Source of the DNA: Tabrizicola fusiformis
Lineage (GTDB): Bacteria > Pseudomonadota > Alphaproteobacteria > Rhodobacterales > Rhodobacteraceae
Direction of reading: 5' to 3'
DNA length: 64,000 nt
Assembly (NCBI RefSeq): GCF_013328815.1
Contig: NZ_JABUHN010000010.1
Coordinates: 109,679 to 173,678 of the forward strand
The notes below the pieces were generated by a model. It had not been told where the DNA came from, did no database searches, and saw only the letters and a list, made by a program, of their open reading frames with translations. The position numbers and the translations under genes are program-made. This document shows, piece after piece, positions 28,787-37,518 of the stretch (the stretch's first letter is position 1; each line of letters begins with the position of its first letter).

Positions 28787-29563
28787 ATGGCCCTGCTCCG
28801 CGGCAAGACCGCCATCATCACCGGCTCCAACTCGGGCATCGGCCTTGGCGTGGCCGAGGAACTGGCGCGGGCGGGCGCCGATGTGGTGCTGAACAGCTTC
28901 ACCGACCGCCCCGAGGATCACGCGCTGGCCGAGGCGCTGGGCGCCCGCCATGCGGTGAGCGCCCGCTACATCGCTGCCGACATGTCCAAGGGCGAGGATT
29001 GCCGCGCCCTGATCGAAAAGGCCGGCGGCTGCGACATTCTGGTGAACAACGCGGGCATCCAGTTCGTGGCGGCGGTGGATGAATTCCCGGTGGACAAGTG
29101 GAACCAGATTCTGGCGATCAACCTGTCCTCCGCCTTCCACACCACCGCCGCCGCCCTGCCGGGGATGAAGGCCAAGGGCTGGGGCCGGGTGGTCAACATC
29201 GCCTCGGCCCATGGCCTGACCGCCAGCCCGTTCAAATCGGCCTATGTCGCGGCCAAGCATGGCGTGGTCGGCCTGTCAAAGACCGTGGCGCTGGAAGTGG
29301 CGGGCAAGGGCATCACCTGCAACGCGGTCTGCCCGGGCTATGTGCTGACCCCGCTGGTCGAAGCGCAGATCCCCGACACGATGAAGCAATACAACATGGA
29401 CCGCGAGACCGTGATCCGCGAGGTGATGCTGCAACGCCAGCCCTCGCGCCAGTTCGCCACGGTGGAACAGATCGGCGGCACCGTGGTTTACCTTTGCAGC
29501 CCCCATGCCGATCAGGTGACCGGCACGACAATCTCGGTCGATGGCGGCTGGACGGCGCTCTAA
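28787..29563 (+). CDS. bdhA: D-3-hydroxybutyrate dehydrogenase
   Basis: A 258-residue short-chain dehydrogenase: NAD-binding TGSNSGIG (12-19), NNAG (87-90), catalytic Ser140, Tyr153 and Lys157 in SAYVAAKHG. The segments SAHGLTASPFKSAYVAAKHGVVG and GYVLTPLVEAQIPD are typical of D-3-hydroxybutyrate dehydrogenase, which turns 3-hydroxybutyrate, released from the storage polymer PHB, into acetoacetate. ATG 28787 has AAAAGGAG upstream. It is followed after 143 bases, mostly a repeat, by a patatin-like hydrolase on the same strand, which would fit a lipid or polymer breakdown theme. Confidence 0.93.
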   Translation: MALLRGKTAIITGSNSGIGLGVAEELARAGADVVLNSFTDRPEDHALAEALGARHAVSARYIAADMSKGEDCRALIEKAGGCDILVNNAGIQFVAAVDEFPVDKWNQILAINLSSAFHTTAAALPGMKAKGWGRVVNIASAHGLTASPFKSAYVAAKHGVVGLSKTVALEVAGKGITCNAVCPGYVLTPLVEAQIPDTMKQYNMDRETVIREVMLQRQPSRQFATVEQIGGTVVYLCSPHADQVTGTTISVDGGWTAL

Positions 29564-29596
29564 GGCCGGACGGCAGCGCAGGCGGCCAGCGTCGCC

Positions 29597-29675
29597 CCTC
29601 CGGGGGAGTATTTCAAAAGGTGCAAATGGCAAGGCATCGCAGGATTTGCACCTTGCCAAATACTCCCGCCGGAGG
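29597..29675. repeat. AAATACTCC-type intergenic repeat, inverted pair (locus 2)
   Basis: Two facing arms: CCTCCGGGGGAGTATTT from 29597 with AAAAGGTGCAAAT, and ATTTGCACCTT with AAATACTCCCGCCGGAGG ending at 29675. The arms pair over most of their length, giving one long hairpin between bdhA and the patatin gene. The same arm sequence (with GGGCAAA instead of GGTGCAAA) is at 23495 and 56107. Confidence 0.85.
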
Positions 29676-29706
29676 CGTCACCCGTGCCGGCAGATCAGGA
29701 GAAGCG

Positions 29707-30720
29707 ATGACACGGATCAACCTGGCCTTGCAGGGTGGCGGCGCGCATGGCGCCTTTACCTGGGGCGTTCTGGACCGGCTGCTGGAGGAAGAGGGGCTGG
29801 AGATTGCCGCCATTTCGGGCACCTCGGCGGGGGCGCTGAATGCGGCGGCGCTGAAGGCCGGCTGGCTTGCCGATGGGGCGGCGGGGGCGCGGGCCAGTCT
29901 GGCGCGGCTTTGGGCCGATGTGGCAGAGTTGGGCGACCTGCGGCTGGCGCCCTGGCTCAAGGCGCTCTGGCCGCAGGCGGCGGCGGTGGCGGATTTCGTG
30001 ACCTCGACCATGCCGGTCTCACCGGCGGGGATCGCGGCGCAACTGGTCACCCCCTATGCCTGGGGGCCCGGCTGGAGCAATCCGCTCGAGCCGGTGGTGC
30101 GGCGGCTGGATTTTGCGGGCGTCTGTGCCGACAAGGGGCCACAGCTTTTCATCGGGGCGACCCGGGTCAAAAGCGGGCGCATCCGGGTGTTTTCGGGCGA
30201 AGAGATCACCCCGGCGGTGCTGTTGGCCTCGGCCTGTCTGCCGACGGTATTTCAGGCGGTGGAGATTGAGGGCGAGCCCTATTGGGATGGCGGTTATTCT
30301 GGCAATCCGGCGCTGTTTCCGCTGTTTGCGCCCGATCTGCCGGATGATGTGCTGATCGTGTCGATCAACCCGATGGAGCGGCCGGGCCTGCCGGTGACGC
30401 CGATGGAAATACAGGACCGCATCAATGAAATCAGCTTCAACGCCGCCCTGTTGGGAGAGTTGCGGGCCATCGGCTTTGTCCGCCGCCTGATCGCGGAGGG
30501 CCGGGTCGAGCGGGGGCGGATGAAGGATGTGCGGCTGCATCTGATTGCCGACGATGCCACGATGACCGCGCTTTCGGCGGGGTCCAAGCTGTTGCCCAAT
30601 CCGCGGCTGATCGAAAGCCTGCATCAGGCGGGGCGGCGGGCGGCGTCGAAATTCCTGCGCGCGGGCCGCGCCAAGCTGGGCCATGAGGCGACGCTGGACA
30701 TCGCCAGCCTGCTGTCGTGA
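29707..30720 (+). CDS. Patatin-like phospholipase family protein
   Basis: A 337-residue patatin-fold hydrolase with oxyanion loop QGGGAHGAF (10-15 GGGAHG), nucleophile elbow GTSAG (Ser40) and the dyad aspartate in DGG (Asp194). There is no signal peptide, so it acts in the cytoplasm or on the membrane inner face. ATG 29707 with AGGAG upstream; the frame stays open into bdhA but without family similarity. Neighbouring bdhA suggests, but does not prove, a role in PHB or acyl-ester turnover; a phospholipase role is as likely. Confidence 0.9.
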   Translation: MTRINLALQGGGAHGAFTWGVLDRLLEEEGLEIAAISGTSAGALNAAALKAGWLADGAAGARASLARLWADVAELGDLRLAPWLKALWPQAAAVADFVTSTMPVSPAGIAAQLVTPYAWGPGWSNPLEPVVRRLDFAGVCADKGPQLFIGATRVKSGRIRVFSGEEITPAVLLASACLPTVFQAVEIEGEPYWDGGYSGNPALFPLFAPDLPDDVLIVSINPMERPGLPVTPMEIQDRINEISFNAALLGELRAIGFVRRLIAEGRVERGRMKDVRLHLIADDATMTALSAGSKLLPNPRLIESLHQAGRRAASKFLRAGRAKLGHEATLDIASLLS

Positions 30721-30725
30721 ACGGA

Positions 30726-31424
30726 TCAGCGGGCGGCGATGGCCGCCTGCGCCTGTTCCTTGGTCACCGGATAGACCAGACCGGCCGAAACGATCAGCCG
30801 GATCGCCTCATCCGCCTTCATGTCGAGGAAGATCACCTCGCGCGCAGGCACGAACAGCAACATCCCCGAGGTCAGCGGCGTCAGGCCGAGAAAGACCGAG
30901 ACCATCTCTTCGCCTTCGGGCAGCTTAGCCGCGATTTCGCCCTTGGGCGCGGCCGAGACCATGCCCACGGCCCAGCTTCCGGGGCGGGGAAATTCCACCA
31001 GACAGGTGCGGTCAAAGCTTTTCTCGGATTTGGCAAAGAAGGTCTCGGTGACCTGTTTCACCCCGGAATAGATCGAACGCACCAAGGGAACCCGGTCCAC
31101 GATGCCTTCGGCCTGCCGCATCAGGGTGCGCCCGATCAGCCCGCGCGCCAGCCAGCCCATCAGCGCGGTGAAGACAAGGAAGACCAACACCCCCACGCCG
31201 CGCACCGGGAAATTCGCCTCGGGGCCGAAATAGCGGCGCATCAGGGCATCGGGTTGCAGATGCGAGGGGATCAGCGGCAGGATCCAGCCGTCGATCCAGC
31301 CGATCACGCCCCAGACGACATAGATCGTCAGGCCGACCGGCAGCACCACGACAAGCCCGGTCAGGAAAGAGGAACGCAGCGCCCCGAGAAGGGAACGGCG
31401 CGCGGGGTGATCGGGTTCGGACAT
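30726..31424 (-). CDS. DUF502 family membrane protein
   Basis: A 232-residue protein with two N-terminal membrane segments (FLTGLVVVLPVGLTIYVVWG and GVGVLVFLVFTALMGWLARG) and a conserved soluble part: VPLVRSIYSGVKQVTETF and a TPLTSGMLLFVP box. This is the DUF502 pattern. Function is unknown. ATG 31424 with AGGAGGC directly upstream is clearly the start. Convergent with the patatin gene and followed on the upstream side by psuG, 55 bases away on the same strand. Confidence 0.88.
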   Translation of the reverse strand: MSEPDHPARRSLLGALRSSFLTGLVVVLPVGLTIYVVWGVIGWIDGWILPLIPSHLQPDALMRRYFGPEANFPVRGVGVLVFLVFTALMGWLARGLIGRTLMRQAEGIVDRVPLVRSIYSGVKQVTETFFAKSEKSFDRTCLVEFPRPGSWAVGMVSAAPKGEIAAKLPEGEEMVSVFLGLTPLTSGMLLFVPAREVIFLDMKADEAIRLIVSAGLVYPVTKEQAQAAIAAR

Positions 31425-31479
31425 GGGGCCTCCTGCAAGCGTTCCCAATCTAGGCAGCCGGCCCGCCGGGCACAATGCG

Positions 31480-32388
31480 TCAGCGCGTCAAAGCCCGCGC
31501 AATTGCCGCCCCCAGCCGCGCATTGTTCAGAACAAGGGCGATGTTCGAGGTCAGCGAGCGCCCCTCGGTCAGGGCAAGGATGCGGTCCAGAAGGAAGGGC
31601 GTCACCTCTTTGGCGGCAATGCCCTGCGCCTCGGCCTCGGCCAGCGCGGTTTCGATGGCGGGGGTGATTTCGGCACGCGGGATTTCGGCCTCGACCGGGA
31701 TCGGGTTGGCCACCAGTTGCCCGCCCGGCAGGCCCAGCCGCCCGCGCATCCGGTGAGCGGCGGCGATGGCCTCGGCGCTGTCCATCCGCAGGGGGGCCTT
31801 CAAACCGGACGAGCGCGACCAGAAGGCGGGGAAATCATCCTGCCCGAAGGCGATCACCGGCACGCCGGCGGTTTCCAGATATTCCAGCGTCTTGGGCAGG
31901 TCGAGAATGGCCTTGGCCCCCGCCGCCACCACGGTCACCGCCGTTGCGGCGAGTTCCGGCAGGTCGGCCGAAATGTCGAACGAGGTTTCGGCGCCGCGAT
32001 GCACGCCGCCGATGCCGCCGGTGGCAAAAACCTCGACCCCGGCCAGTTGCGCACAGATCATCGTGGCGGCAACCGTGGTTGCCCCCATGCCGCCAGTCGC
32101 CAGACAGGCCGCCAGATCGGCGCGCGACAGTTTGGCAACATGGGACGCCTGTCCAAGACGGTCCAGAAGGGCATCGGTCAGGCCGATGTGAATCTGGCCG
32201 TCCATGATGGCAATCGTTGCGGGGGTGGCGCCATGGGCGCGCACCTCGGCCTCGACGGCGCGGGCGGCTTCTACGTTTTGTGGGAAGGGCATCCCATGGG
32301 TGATGATGGTGGATTCCAGCGCCACGATGGGGGTGCCAGCAGCACGGGCGGCGGCCACTTCGGGGGCGAAGGTGAGGGGAAGGCTCAT
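31480..32388 (-). CDS. psuG: Pseudouridine-5'-phosphate glycosidase PsuG
   Basis: A 302-residue enzyme with the PsuG core: ALESTIITHGMPFPQN, GGMGATTVAATMICAQLAGVEVFATGGIGGVHRG, and AKAILDLPKTLEYLETAGVPVI. It reversibly cleaves pseudouridine 5'-phosphate to uracil and ribose 5-phosphate. Its ATG overlaps the stop of the PfkB-type kinase upstream, giving a complete two-step pseudouridine salvage pair. No nucleoside transporter is next to it. The frame is full length for the family. Confidence 0.95.
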   Translation of the reverse strand: MSLPLTFAPEVAAARAAGTPIVALESTIITHGMPFPQNVEAARAVEAEVRAHGATPATIAIMDGQIHIGLTDALLDRLGQASHVAKLSRADLAACLATGGMGATTVAATMICAQLAGVEVFATGGIGGVHRGAETSFDISADLPELAATAVTVVAAGAKAILDLPKTLEYLETAGVPVIAFGQDDFPAFWSRSSGLKAPLRMDSAEAIAAAHRMRGRLGLPGGQLVANPIPVEAEIPRAEITPAIETALAEAEAQGIAAKEVTPFLLDRILALTEGRSLTSNIALVLNNARLGAAIARALTR

Positions 32389-33275
32389 GTGCCGATGTCT
32401 CCGGATACATAGATTGCGGCGGCGTGGATGGCGCGGGCAAGGGCCTCGGCCCGCGGGGCGCCCTGACGTTCGGCCACGATATGGGCCGCCATGAAGGTGT
32501 CGCCGGCGCCGGTGACGCGGGCGACCATGACCTGCGGTGGCGTGGCGGTGATCACACCCGCGCCTTGCGTGCCCTCGGCGCAGGGCTGGCCGCCATGGGT
32601 GACCAGCACCCGGGCGGCCCCGCGCAGCAAAAGCGCCTCGGCGGCCTCGGCGGCGGTTTCGGCGCAGCCCTGCGTCAGCAGGTTGGCCTCTTCGAGGTTC
32701 ACATACAGCGTGGCGCGGGGATGGCGCATCAGCGGGCGCAGACGCTCGGCCTTGCCGGGGCTGGCGGGGGCGACGCGCAGATCGGCGGCAGCGAACAGCG
32801 GGCTGTCGGCGATGCGCGACAGCAGCGCCTCGGTCAGGTTGCCGTCCAGCGCGATCAGGCCGGGCCAGGGCGCCGCAACCGTTCCCAAGGCGCCATCGGC
32901 CAGCGGGGCAAGGATCTTGTCCCCCGCCGCTTCAAGCGAATGGGCATCGGCAATGGCCGCGATCAGGCCATTGGCGCCTTCGACCGCCATATAGCGGTCG
33001 GTCGGCAGGTCATCCGAGCGATAGGCATGATCGACCCGCAGGCCCAGACGGGCACAGGCGGCGATCAGCTCATCCCCTTCGGCGTCGCGGCCGATGGCGG
33101 TCAGGATGGCGGGGGTCAGGCCAAAGCGGGCCAGCGTCATGGCAATGTTCATCGCCACCCCGCCGGGCAGCCGGGTGATGCGCCCGGGCACATCGGCGCC
33201 CAGCCGCATGGAGGAGGGCGAACGCCCGATGATGTCCCACAGGACAGAGCCGATGCAGAGGATATCCGGTGTCAT
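32385..33275 (-). CDS. psuK: PfkB-family sugar kinase, probable pseudouridine kinase PsuK
   Basis: A 296-residue ribokinase-like kinase. It starts MTPDILCIGSVLWDIIGR, carries RLPGGVAMNIAMTLARFGL, and has the C-terminal PfkB signature VARVTGAGDTFMAAHI with the GAGD anion hole and catalytic Asp. Because it overlaps psuG by four bases, the substrate is most likely pseudouridine, phosphorylated at the 5' position before PsuG acts. ATG 33275 fits the family N terminus; ATG 33296 is possible. Divergent from the homocysteine methyltransferase family gene, with 170 bases between. Confidence 0.9.
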   Translation of the reverse strand: MTPDILCIGSVLWDIIGRSPSSMRLGADVPGRITRLPGGVAMNIAMTLARFGLTPAILTAIGRDAEGDELIAACARLGLRVDHAYRSDDLPTDRYMAVEGANGLIAAIADAHSLEAAGDKILAPLADGALGTVAAPWPGLIALDGNLTEALLSRIADSPLFAAADLRVAPASPGKAERLRPLMRHPRATLYVNLEEANLLTQGCAETAAEAAEALLLRGAARVLVTHGGQPCAEGTQGAGVITATPPQVMVARVTGAGDTFMAAHIVAERQGAPRAEALARAIHAAAIYVSGDIGT

Positions 33276-33445
33276 GGCCCTTTCATCGCCCGCCATCGCC
33301 AGAGGCGCAAGGGGGGTTGCAGCCGTCGCAGCGGCGGCAATTCCGTGCTAGGATGGCGGGGCAGGGCCTTTCCCTTGCGGGGGGCGGACCGCAGCCGGGT
33401 GGTCCCGCGGTTGCGGTCTTTGGGCGTGGGGCCGGGGAGGGCAGG

Positions 33446-34378
33446 ATGTCACGCGAGGCCACCGCAGCGCTTTTGTCCCGAATGGGCGGCGGGCTGCATC
33501 TGACGGATGGCGGGCTGGAAACCGCGATGATCTTTCTTGAAGGGCTGGAACTGCCGCAATTCGCGGCCTTTCCCCTGCTGGACGATCCCGCGGGCAGGGC
33601 GGCGCTGGAACGCTATTTCACCGGCTTTCTCGATCAGGCGGCGGCCCTGGACATGGGCTTTGTGCTGGACACCGCCACATGGCGGGCCAGCGAAGGCTGG
33701 GGCGAGGTGATGGGCCTTGCCCCGGGCGCGATCGACCGCGCCAACCGGGCGGCGGTGGCCTTTGCCCAGGGTCTGCGCGATGGCCACGGCCGCGGTGCGG
33801 CCATCATCAACGGCGTGATCGGCCCGCATGGCGATGCCTACCGGCCCGACAGCGTGCTGGGCCCGGACGAAGCCTTTGACTATCACCACCGGCAGGTGGC
33901 CGTTCTGGCCGACGCGGGCGTGGATATGGTGACGGCGGTGACGATCTCCTCGACCGGCGAGGCGATCGGCATTGCCGAGGCGGCGCAGGATATGGGGGTG
34001 CCGGTGGCGCTGTCTTTCACGGTGGAAACCGACGGGCGGCTGATCGGCGGCCAGACCCTGCAAGAGGCGACGGCCCTTGTCGATGCCGCCACCGACGGTT
34101 ACCCGGCGTGGTATGGCATCAACTGCGCCCACCCGTCGCATTTCGCCGACCAGTTGCGCGGCGGCTGGGCCGGGCGGATCGGTGCGATCCGGGCCAATGC
34201 CTCACGCCTCAGCCATGCCGAGCTGGATGAGGCGACCGAGCTGGACGCGGGCGACCCGCAGGCGCTGGCGGCGGACTATGCCGCGCTGCGCCGCCATCTG
34301 CCGGGGCTGCGGGTGCTGGGCGGCTGTTGCGGCACCGATCTGCGCCATGTCGCGGCCATCGGCCACAAATGCCGCTGA
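33446..34378 (+). CDS. Homocysteine S-methyltransferase family protein
   Basis: A 310-residue protein of the homocysteine methyltransferase barrel family. Zinc-binding cysteines are visible as Cys227 (INCAHP) and Cys294-Cys295 (LGGCCGTD). The start HLTDGGLETAMIFLEGLELP replaces the more usual DGAMGT pattern, as in the small single-domain (MmuM-like) enzymes that use S-methylmethionine. The methyl donor is not certain. ATG 33446 has GGGGAGGGCAGG upstream; the frame is open before it but without family similarity. It is upstream of rpsB on the same strand, 157 bases away. Confidence 0.87.
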   Translation: MSREATAALLSRMGGGLHLTDGGLETAMIFLEGLELPQFAAFPLLDDPAGRAALERYFTGFLDQAAALDMGFVLDTATWRASEGWGEVMGLAPGAIDRANRAAVAFAQGLRDGHGRGAAIINGVIGPHGDAYRPDSVLGPDEAFDYHHRQVAVLADAGVDMVTAVTISSTGEAIGIAEAAQDMGVPVALSFTVETDGRLIGGQTLQEATALVDAATDGYPAWYGINCAHPSHFADQLRGGWAGRIGAIRANASRLSHAELDEATELDAGDPQALAADYAALRRHLPGLRVLGGCCGTDLRHVAAIGHKCR

Positions 34379-34392
34379 TCCGGTCTTTCGGC

Positions 34393-34421
34393 TTGCGTTC
34401 CTGATCCGGCCAGCGTAAAGG
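34393..34421 (+). promoter_or_regulatory. Predicted rpsB-tsf promoter and structured leader
   Basis: TTGCGT (34393-34398) and TAAAGG (34416-34421) with a 17-base spacer would start a transcript near 34428, giving a leader of about 108 bases before rpsB. In the leader, GCGGG (34454) pairs with CCCGC (34466), and GGGTCC...GGGGGAAACCC forms a second stem. Ribosomal protein S2 represses its own mRNA in E. coli; whether this leader does so is an inference. Confidence 0.45.
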
Positions 34422-34535
34422 GCGCGCACTTCACAGGCAGGTGCGGGCCTTTGCGGGGAGAAATCCCGCAGGGTCCACCGGTTGGGGGAAACCCTGAGAT
34501 CACCTGCCAAGGGCAAAACCGGAAAGGATACGGAC

Positions 34536-35294
34536 ATGGCTCTTCCCGAGTTCACCATGCGTCAGCTTTTGGAAGCTGGCGTTCACTACGGCCACCAGAC
34601 CGCACGCTGGAACCCCAAGATGGGCGAGTTCATCTATGGGGACCGCAACGGCATCCACATTCTCGACCTGACGCAGACCGTCCCGATGCTGGACGCCGCA
34701 CTCAAGGTCGTGCGCGACACCGTCGCCAAGGGCGGCCGGATCCTGTTCGTCGGCACCAAGCGTCAGGCGCAAAAGCCGATCGCCGAAGCAGCCGAGCGTT
34801 GCGCGCAATTCTACATGAACCACCGCTGGCTGGGCGGCACGCTCACCAACTGGAAGACCATCTCGCTGTCGATCAACCGTCTGAAGCAGATCGACGAAGT
34901 TCTGGCTTCGGGCGCCGAGGGCCTGACCAAGAAAGAGCGTCTGAACATGGAACGCGATCAGGCGAAGCTGCAGGCTTCGCTGGGCGGCATCCGTGAAATG
35001 GGCGGCACCCCGGACCTGATCTTCATCATCGACGTTGGCAAGGAAGACCTCGCTATTCTGGAAGCGCAGAAGCTGGGCATTCCGGTTGTGGCCGTGGTTG
35101 ACACCAACTGCTCGCCCAAGGGCGTGGACTATATCATCCCCGGCAATGACGACGCGGCCCGCGCCATCTCGCTTTACTGCGAACTGGTGGCCCGTGCGGC
35201 GCTGGACGGCATGTCGGCCCAATTGGGCGCCGCCGGCGTTGACCTTGGCGCGCTGGAAGCGGCGCCCGAAGAAGACGCCGCTGTCGAGGCCTGA
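34536..35294 (+). CDS. rpsB: 30S ribosomal protein S2
   Basis: A 252-residue S2: [67 protein letters not shown] and the C-terminal [14 protein letters not shown] 34536 follows GGAAAGGA; an in-frame ATG at 34482 lies in the leader and is not the family start. Codon use is strongly biased, as expected for a highly expressed gene. It is followed by tsf, the universal rpsB-tsf order, with a hairpin in the gap. Confidence 0.98.
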   Translation: MALPEFTMRQLLEAGVHYGHQTARWNPKMGEFIYGDRNGIHILDLTQTVPMLDAALKVVRDTVAKGGRILFVGTKRQAQKPIAEAAERCAQFYMNHRWLGGTLTNWKTISLSINRLKQIDEVLASGAEGLTKKERLNMERDQAKLQASLGGIREMGGTPDLIFIIDVGKEDLAILEAQKLGIPVVAVVDTNCSPKGVDYIIPGNDDAARAISLYCELVARAALDGMSAQLGAAGVDLGALEAAPEEDAAVEA

Positions 35295-35314
35295 GCCCCG
35301 TCACATGCTTGATA

Positions 35315-35336
35315 CCCGGCGGTGTTAGCCGCCGGG
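35315..35336 (+). other. Hairpin in the rpsB-tsf spacer
   Basis: CCCGGCGG (35315-35322) and CCGCCGGG (35329-35336) form an 8-base-pair stem without a T run, in the 67-base gap between rpsB and tsf. It may serve as an attenuator, a processing site or a 3' stabiliser that sets the ratio of the two products. It is not a typical complete terminator. Confidence 0.6.
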
Positions 35337-35361
35337 CCATATCCGTTTTCAGGAGACTGAC

Positions 35362-36270
35362 ATGACAATCACCGCAGCGATGGTGAAGGAACTGCGCGAT
35401 TCGACCGGCGCAGGCATGATGGACGCCAAGAAGGCGCTGACCGAGACCAATGGCGACATGGAAGCCGCCGTTGACTGGCTGCGCACCAAGGGCCTTGCCA
35501 AGGCCGCCAAGAAGGCCGACCGCGTTGCCGCCGAAGGTCTGGTGGGCGTCGCCGTGACCGATGGCCGCGGCGTGGCCGTGGAAATCAACTCGGAAACCGA
35601 CTTTGTCGCCAAGAACGCCGACTTCCAGTCGCTGGTGCGCGAAGTGGCCAAGGTGGCGCTGCAAACCGGCGAGTCGGTTGAAGTGGTGCGGGCTGCCGAC
35701 CTCAACGGCAAGACCGTTGACGAGGTGATCCAGGAATCGATCGCCCGGATCGGCGAAAACATGACCTTCCGCCGGATGCACATTCTGGAAGGCGAAACCG
35801 TTGTGTCCTATGTCCACAACGCCGCCACCGAAGGCATGGGCAAGATCGGCGTGCTGGTCGCGCTGAACGGCCCGGCCGACAAGGCGCAGGCCATCGGCAA
35901 GCAATTCGCCATGCACATCGCCGCCACCAACCCGCTGTCGCTCTCCGAAGCGACGCTGGACCCGGTGATCGTCGAGCGTGAACTGGCGGTGCAAACCTCC
36001 AAGGCGCTGGAAGAAAACGCCTCCTCGGCCAAGCCGAAGCCGGATGCCGTGATCCACAACAACATCATCCCGGGCCGCATGAAGCGCTTCCTGTCGGAAA
36101 ACACGCTGCTGGGCCAGGCTTTCGTGATCAACCCGGACGTGACGGTGGAAGCCGCCGCCAAGGAAGCCGGCGTCGAAATCACCGGCTATGCCCGGGTGAT
36201 GGTGGGCGAAGGCGTCGAGAAGAAGGAAGAAGACTTCGCAGCCGAAGTCGCCAAGATGGTTCAGGGCTGA
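35362..36270 (+). CDS. tsf: Translation elongation factor Ts
   Basis: A 302-residue EF-Ts. The N-terminal UBA-like domain contains [19 protein letters not shown], followed by [26 protein letters not shown] and the core dimerisation segments ([33 protein letters not shown]). It exchanges GDP on EF-Tu. Family-typical length for alphaproteobacteria. It ends 24 bases before a strong intrinsic terminator and is cotranscribed with rpsB or partly attenuated from it. Confidence 0.98.
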   Translation: MTITAAMVKELRDSTGAGMMDAKKALTETNGDMEAAVDWLRTKGLAKAAKKADRVAAEGLVGVAVTDGRGVAVEINSETDFVAKNADFQSLVREVAKVALQTGESVEVVRAADLNGKTVDEVIQESIARIGENMTFRRMHILEGETVVSYVHNAATEGMGKIGVLVALNGPADKAQAIGKQFAMHIAATNPLSLSEATLDPVIVERELAVQTSKALEENASSAKPKPDAVIHNNIIPGRMKRFLSENTLLGQAFVINPDVTVEAAAKEAGVEITGYARVMVGEGVEKKEEDFAAEVAKMVQG

Positions 36271-36293
36271 TCCATCTCGCAGATTGCAGGGCA

Positions 36294-36329
36294 GGGGCAT
36301 CGGGGCAACCCGGTGCCCCTTTTCTTTTT
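36294..36329 (+). terminator. Rho-independent terminator of rpsB-tsf
   Basis: Stem GGGGCATCGGG (36294-36304) with CCCGGTGCCCC (36309-36319), a GCAA tetraloop and then TTTTCTTTTT. A clear intrinsic terminator for the plus-strand ribosomal operon. Confidence 0.92.
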
Positions 36330-36348
36330 GCCCTGTCCTATCGCCATG

Positions 36349-36380
36349 AAAAAGCGGTGCAGCCCATCGGACTGCACCGC
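36349..36380 (-). terminator. Minus-strand intrinsic terminator
   Basis: GCGGTGCAG (36354-36362) and CTGCACCGC (36372-36380) form a perfect 9-base-pair stem. On the minus strand it is followed by TTTTT (36353-36349), so it ends leftward transcription. The only minus-strand gene to its right is the LuxR-type gene, whose stop is 230 bases upstream, implying either a long 3' untranslated region or an unannotated short transcript. Confidence 0.75.
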
Positions 36381-36609
36381 GCGCCATGCCCAGGGGATGC
36401 GGGCAGAGGGCAGGGCCAAGCAGGGCCAGCCGGCAAAGAACCGGCCCCAGACAGGGAGAAGCCACGCCGGGGAAGCGCGGCCAGCCGTTGCAGACGGGTC
36501 AGGACTGAAAATGCAATCCATCCCCGTCTGCTGTTCCTGGCCGAAGCCATCACTCACGGAACGCGGAAAACGTCCCATTTTGGCAGGCTTGACGAAAGTC
36601 AGGGATTCC
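36381..36609. other. Non-coding stretch between the terminators and luxR
   Basis: Together with the two terminators this makes a 339-base gap without a convincing gene between tsf and the LuxR-type gene. Short frames exist on both strands, but none has a ribosome binding site, domain or codon pattern that supports coding. On the minus strand it would be the 3' region of the luxR transcript down to the terminator at 36354. Confidence 0.6.
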
Positions 36610-37410
36610 CTACCTCACCGCGACCAGCGGTTCCGGCTCGGGGTCGGGGGTGAAGATTAGGTTCATCAGCGCCGCCTTGGCCACCGCCTGCGCCGTGGTG
36701 TCCACGCTCAACGCCTCGCGCGTCAAGCGCAGGTGCTTTTCCACCATGGCCGGTGAAATCTCCATCAACAGCGCCACATCCTGCGTGGTCTTGCCATCGG
36801 CCACCCATTCCAGCGCCTCGCGCTGCCGCTGGGTCAGCGGTCGGCGGGCGGTGGGGAAGGGCAGGTGCGTCAGCTTCAGGTGCATCATGTGGCACAGCGC
36901 CAGAATCTCGTCCCGCCGCATCTCGAAGATGCGGTCAACCGTGGGCGGGTCCAGCCCCGGATCGGCGATCAGCCCCATCGCGCCCTTGGCCCGGGTCGAG
37001 CTTTCGGGGAAACTCACCGTGATGCCGGCCACGATCCCCATGGCAAGGTTCTGGCGCACGGTTTCGGCCTCTTCCGGCGTCAGGCGGCCCGCCAGAAACG
37101 CCTCGCGCACCCAGGACCAGGTGCAGGCGCCGACATTGTTCAGCGTCCAGCGAAAGGCCGGCGTCTTGGCGAAAAATCCGTTGCGGAAGTAGAATTGCGC
37201 ATAGACCGGGTCCGCCGTGGTCAGAAACAGCGCATCATCCGGGTCACCGACCGACCGTTTGCCGCGAAACAGGGTGAAACCGTAATTCACCCGCGAAAAC
37301 CCCATCGCAGCCAGATGCGAGGTTGCCAGCGACCAGACCTCGGCCATCGCCTTGGCCTCGGCAATGCGTGTCAAAAGCGACAGTATTTCTGTCACGTCGG
37401 CTTTCCCCAT
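36610..37410 (-). CDS. LuxR-family regulator with autoinducer-binding-type domain
   Basis: A 266-residue regulator: an N-terminal domain resembling the acyl-homoserine-lactone-binding fold (FSRVNYGFTLF ... AQFYFRNGFFAKTPAFRW ... GITVSFPE) and a C-terminal LuxR helix-turn-helix (RRPLTQRQREALEWVADGKTTQDVALLMEISPAMVEKHLRLTREAL). By eye, the Asp that contacts the lactone in TraR-type proteins (in D-P) falls where this protein has Thr-Pro, so the ligand may not be a standard lactone. No luxI gene is present; it would be a solo regulator. It is divergent from an FAD oxidoreductase, with a palindrome in between that is a likely operator. Confidence 0.85.
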   Translation of the reverse strand: MGKADVTEILSLLTRIAEAKAMAEVWSLATSHLAAMGFSRVNYGFTLFRGKRSVGDPDDALFLTTADPVYAQFYFRNGFFAKTPAFRWTLNNVGACTWSWVREAFLAGRLTPEEAETVRQNLAMGIVAGITVSFPESSTRAKGAMGLIADPGLDPPTVDRIFEMRRDEILALCHMMHLKLTHLPFPTARRPLTQRQREALEWVADGKTTQDVALLMEISPAMVEKHLRLTREALSVDTTAQAVAKAALMNLIFTPDPEPEPLVAVR

Positions 37411-37479
37411 TTTGCGACAAGCGGTTGCGGTAATTCGCCCGGCTTGTCCTTTCCCCGACCGAAGTCTATGCCTTCGCGC

Positions 37480-37499
37480 AACGGTCTGTCGAGACCGTT
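37480..37499. promoter_or_regulatory. 20-base palindrome, candidate LuxR-type operator
   Basis: AACGGTCT and AGACCGTT, 8-base perfect arms around GTCG. It has the 20-base size and dyad symmetry of lux-box operators and lies in the 108-base gap between the LuxR-type gene and the divergent oxidoreductase, 19 bases upstream of the latter's ATG. No second copy was noticed in the window. Confidence 0.6.
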
Positions 37500-37518
37500 C
37501 AACGGCGGAGAAGGCGAG

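Noticed and set aside
34482..34535. Earlier ATG for rpsB at 34482
   Set aside because: It adds 18 residues absent from S2 proteins and lies in the structured leader; ATG 34536 has a good ribosome binding site and the family N terminus.
36261..36578. A 105-codon minus-strand frame between tsf and luxR
   Set aside because: It overlaps the tsf terminator, has no ribosome binding site and no plausible domain.
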